NCBI GenBank assembly: GCA_030598385.1
Contig: JAUVQB010000048.1
Span: 1 to 8,102, forward strand
Direction of reading: 5' to 3'
From: Alphaproteobacteria bacterium
GTDB lineage: Bacteria; Pseudomonadota; Alphaproteobacteria; Kiloniellales; JAKSDN01
Length of the DNA stretch: 8,102 nucleotides
Shown: positions 5,722 to 8,102 of the stretch, piece after piece
How positions within the stretch are numbered: the first letter of the stretch is position 1
How the letters are laid out: each line of letters opens with the position of its first letter
The notes under the pieces: generated by a model
The model's database searches: none
What the model was told of the DNA's origin: nothing
The model's input: only the letters and a program-made list of their open reading frames with translations
Program-made: the position numbers and the translations under genes

Positions 5722-6855
5722 GTGTCACCGCCCTTTCATCAAGAGGCCGACTCCCCGGCTGCGCGACGCGCCGGCGCGGTCCTTAGCGTCGACCTCGACG
5801 CGCTGGCCGAGAATTTCGGCATCCTGGCGGGCCACGCGGCGAGCGGTATCGGCTGCGCCGCCGTGGTCAAGGCTGACGCCTACGGGCTCGGGATCGATCG
5901 CGTGGCGCCGGCCCTCTTCGCCGCGGGATGCCGGCGGTTCTTCGTCGCCCAGCTCGACGAGGGGATCGAATTGCGCGGCCTGCTGCCGCAGGCGGAGATC
6001 CATGTGCTGGGGGGACTGCTGCCGGGGCTCGAGAACGACTTCCTGGCCCACCGGCTGATACCGACCCTCAATTCCCTCGGCGAGATCGAGACCTGGGCCG
6101 GACATACCAGCCGCCTGGGCGAAGCGCTTGGCGCCGACCTGCACGTCGACACCGGCATGCGGCGGCTCGGCCTGCCGCCCGACGAGCTCGACCGGCTGGC
6201 CGGCGAACCGGACCGATTGGCCGGGATCGAGCTCTCGCTGCTGATCAGCCACCTGGCCTGCGCCGAAGAGCGCGACCATCCGCTGAACGCCCGGCAGCTC
6301 GCGGATTTCCGCCGGGCCCGCGACCGGCTGCCCCCGTGCCCCGCGTCGTTCGCCAACTCGTCGGGCATCTTCCTCGGGCCGGACTATCACTTCGACCTGC
6401 TGCGCCCGGGTGTGGCGCTCTATGGCGCCAACCCGACGCCGGGCCGCGAGAACCCCATGCGCCCTGTGGTGCGCCTGCAGGCCCGCATTTGGCAGATCCG
6501 CGACGCCCGGCCCGGCGAGACGGTCGGCTACGGCGCCGCCTACGAGGTGAGCCGGCCGACACGCATCGCCACCGTGGCGCTCGGCTATGGCGACGGCTAT
6601 CCGCGCGCCCTCGGCAACCGCGGCCACGTCCTGGTGGACGGCCACGCGGTGGCGGTGATCGGCCATATTTCGATGGACTCCACCGCCGTCGACGTGAGCG
6701 GGCTGCCGGAGAGCCGGGTTCGCCCCGGCATGATGGTGGACGTGATCGGACCCGACAATTCGATCGACGCGGTCGCGGCCGCGGCCGGCACCGTCGCCTA
6801 TGAGCTGCTGACCCATCTCGGCCGGCGCTACCACCGGGCCTACAGCGGCGGCTGA
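5722..6855 (+). CDS. alr: Alanine racemase
   Basis: This cytoplasmic PLP enzyme interconverts L- and D-alanine, supplying D-Ala for peptidoglycan precursors. The 377-residue length is normal for the family. The PLP-binding Lys is Lys50 in AVVKADAYGLG; the opposing catalytic Tyr is Tyr270 in VGYGAAYE. Other family signatures are DTGMRRLGL (with the PLP-contacting Arg), SHLACAEE, FANSSGIF, LRPGVALYGANP, the active-site entry motif LGYGDGYPR, and GHISMDSTAVDV. The N-terminal barrel covers about 18-245 and the C-terminal beta domain about 255-373. The first 17 residues before AVLSVDLDAL are outside the conserved fold, but no later start codon fits well. It lies 88 bases after the cyclase gene and may be read through from it or have its own promoter. 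Whether it is the biosynthetic (Alr) or catabolic (DadX) form cannot be told: no dadA is adjacent, although an unrelated-looking amine oxidase converges on it. Confidence 0.96.
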   Translation: MSPPFHQEADSPAARRAGAVLSVDLDALAENFGILAGHAASGIGCAAVVKADAYGLGIDRVAPALFAAGCRRFFVAQLDEGIELRGLLPQAEIHVLGGLLPGLENDFLAHRLIPTLNSLGEIETWAGHTSRLGEALGADLHVDTGMRRLGLPPDELDRLAGEPDRLAGIELSLLISHLACAEERDHPLNARQLADFRRARDRLPPCPASFANSSGIFLGPDYHFDLLRPGVALYGANPTPGRENPMRPVVRLQARIWQIRDARPGETVGYGAAYEVSRPTRIATVALGYGDGYPRALGNRGHVLVDGHAVAVIGHISMDSTAVDVSGLPESRVRPGMMVDVIGPDNSIDAVAAAAGTVAYELLTHLGRRYHRAYSGG

Positions 6856-6859
6856 GCCG
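6849..6859. repeat. Short palindrome over the alr stop codon
   Basis: CGGCT-G-AGCCG is a perfect 5-base inverted repeat around one central base and includes the alr TGA (6853-6855). It lies at the convergent junction with the amine oxidase gene. There is no T-run on either side, so a bidirectional terminator is not supported; chance is likely in such GC-rich sequence. Confidence 0.3.
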
Positions 6860-6860
6860 G

Positions 6861-8102
6861 TTAAGCGCCACCACCTATGGCGCCATGGGCCTCCTCGGCC
6901 GCCTTGATGCCCGAGAGATAGGCCCCATGGGCCGTGGCGAAAAACTCGCTCGATGTGGCCTCGCCGGCAAAGTACAGCCGCCCGTCGATCGCCTCGGCCA
7001 GCCGCGCACGCTGGCCCGCGGCGCCCGGCCGCGCGGCGGAGTAGGCGCCCTTGACCCAGGGATCGCCGCGCCAGGCGGTCACGAGATGACGAACCACGTG
7101 CTTGGTGATGCTCGATCCATAGGCTTTCTTCAGGTTTTCCTTGGCCAAATCGGCGGAGGCCTCCACCCCCGCCCGCTCCAGCCAGTCGGCGAAACGGCCG
7201 CCGGTCATGGCGTGGACGTAGTCATAGCCGAACGGCCTAATTTCGAACGACATGGGCTCGCTGTCGGAAGAGAGCACCATCGTGCCGCGAGGATGGTCGT
7301 CCCCGAACACATTGCGGTCGAACTGGATACCGATCCGGTTGTGGCAGCCCAGCGGCAGGTCGGCGATGGCTTGCTGTTTCCAGTCCGGCAGGTCGGGCGT
7401 GAAGCGGATATCGCCGCCACCGAGGATTCCGGTCGAGACCGCGACGATCGCCGCCTTGGCCGTGACGGCGCCTTTCTGCGTCGCGATGCGGATTTCCTTG
7501 CCGCTCAAGTCTATGCCCGAGACCGCCGCGTTCAATTCAACCGGCAATCCCTCGCTTAGGCGGGCAATGAGCGTGCCGTAGCCCTCCTTCAGCGGCCAGT
7601 CTTCCCCGGTATCGCGGTAATTACAGAGGTCGACGGCGGAGGCCTGGTCGGAATCGACCGAAGTGTTCAGCGAGATCCAATAGTCGAAAGGTCGCGCCCA
7701 TGGGCTGTCCCGCTCGACTACGTCGGCCACCGAGACGTCCCGCCCGGCGGCGTGCGCCTTGCCGAGCGCCGCATAACTCCGCTCGAAGAAGCCGTCGCAG
7801 TCCTTGGCCTCGGTGCCGGCGGTCCAGTCCGCCGCGAAATGCAGGCTGCGATCGAAGGTGCCCTTGCGGTAAGTGAAGCCGGCCGCGTCGGCCATGGCGA
7901 CGAAGGGGTTGAGGCTCGCCGAGTGCAGCCAATGGCAGCCCAGGTCGAAGGGAACGCCAGGCGCGATCTCCTCCGTATAGCCGCGGCCGCCGACCCGGTG
8001 CGCGGCCTCGAGCACGGCGAACGACGCGCCCAGCTCCTTGAGCCGGCGCCCGGCGCCGAGGCCGGCGGCGCCCGCGCCGATCACGGCGATGTCGGCGGAG
8101 GA
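6861..8102 (-). CDS. FAD-dependent amine oxidase family protein (5' partial)
   Basis: This flavoprotein of the monoamine oxidase / NAD(P)-binding Rossmann-like superfamily would oxidise an amine or related substrate with release of H2O2 or reduction of an acceptor. The frame is open to the right edge (SSADIA then VIGAGAAGLGAGRRL). The GTG at 8084-8082 codes for the Val inside the FAD-binding VIGAGAAG motif, so the true start lies beyond the window, probably only a few codons away. After the GxGxxG fingerprint come the FAD-ribose region VLEAAHRVGGRGYT and DLGCHWLH. The C-terminal FAD motif is GRLYFAGEATSSEFFATAHG followed by AYLSGIKAA within the last 40 residues. The middle part, which sets specificity, is not recognisable to me; no N-terminal signal is visible because the end is missing. 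The TAA stop is 5 bases from the alr stop, the two genes converging. Substrate unknown; 409 or more residues is a normal length. Confidence 0.88.
   Translation of the reverse strand, partial: SSADIAVIGAGAAGLGAGRRLKELGASFAVLEAAHRVGGRGYTEEIAPGVPFDLGCHWLHSASLNPFVAMADAAGFTYRKGTFDRSLHFAADWTAGTEAKDCDGFFERSYAALGKAHAAGRDVSVADVVERDSPWARPFDYWISLNTSVDSDQASAVDLCNYRDTGEDWPLKEGYGTLIARLSEGLPVELNAAVSGIDLSGKEIRIATQKGAVTAKAAIVAVSTGILGGGDIRFTPDLPDWKQQAIADLPLGCHNRIGIQFDRNVFGDDHPRGTMVLSSDSEPMSFEIRPFGYDYVHAMTGGRFADWLERAGVEASADLAKENLKKAYGSSITKHVVRHLVTAWRGDPWVKGAYSAARPGAAGQRARLAEAIDGRLYFAGEATSSEFFATAHGAYLSGIKAAEEAHGAIGGGA

Noticed and set aside
5725..6834. Long minus-strand open frame (369 codons) inside alr
   Set aside because: Antisense shadow of a well-supported alanine racemase; its translation is His/Arg/Gly/Ala-rich and shows no family motif, as expected for high-GC DNA.
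8082..8084. GTG on the minus strand as the start of the amine oxidase
   Set aside because: It is the Val of the FAD-binding VIGAGAAG motif; conserved-looking codons (ADIA) continue to the window edge.

Overview
This window reads as an ordinary stretch of chromosome from a GC-rich bacterium, most likely an alphaproteobacterium. Three things point that way: strong GC bias at third codon positions, the adenylate/guanylate-cyclase + TolB-like + TPR architecture that is abundant in Rhizobiales and Rhodospirillales, and the general gene styles. No marker gene fixes the genus. I see no rRNA, tRNA, CRISPR array, transposase, integrase or phage gene.

Layout: (1) 1-567, plus strand, the C-terminal five-sixths of a FucA-type class II aldolase whose start lies left of the window. 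(2) 568-789, a 222-base intergenic region with a sharply AT-rich core (601-720 is about 30% GC by hand count), holding a 26-base interrupted palindrome and probably the promoter of the next gene. (3) 790-1485, an MlaC/Ttg2-type periplasmic lipid-binding protein standing alone. (4) 1630-2613, a cation diffusion facilitator metal exporter. (5) 2675-3304, a Nu-class (YfcG-like) glutathione S-transferase. (6) 3429-5633, a large membrane-anchored class III cyclase with TolB-like, TPR and terminal HEAT-like segments. (7) 5722-6855, alanine racemase. (8) 6861-8102, minus strand, a flavin amine oxidase converging on alr with a 5-base gap; its N-terminus runs off the right edge.

The seven genes do not form one pathway. 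Several touch the envelope (lipid-binding protein, metal exporter, D-alanine supply for peptidoglycan), and two concern redox or metal homeostasis. Gaps of 61 to 222 bases between the co-oriented genes suggest several transcription units rather than a tight operon; CDF-GST (61 bases) and cyclase-alr (88 bases) are the closest pairs.

I did not find a convincing undescribed system. The points most worth a second look are the cyclase (Asp in place of the usual transition-state Asn, and an unusual HEAT-like tail), the AT-rich palindrome island at 601-720, and a 14-base tandem duplication covering the start codon of the MlaC-like gene.
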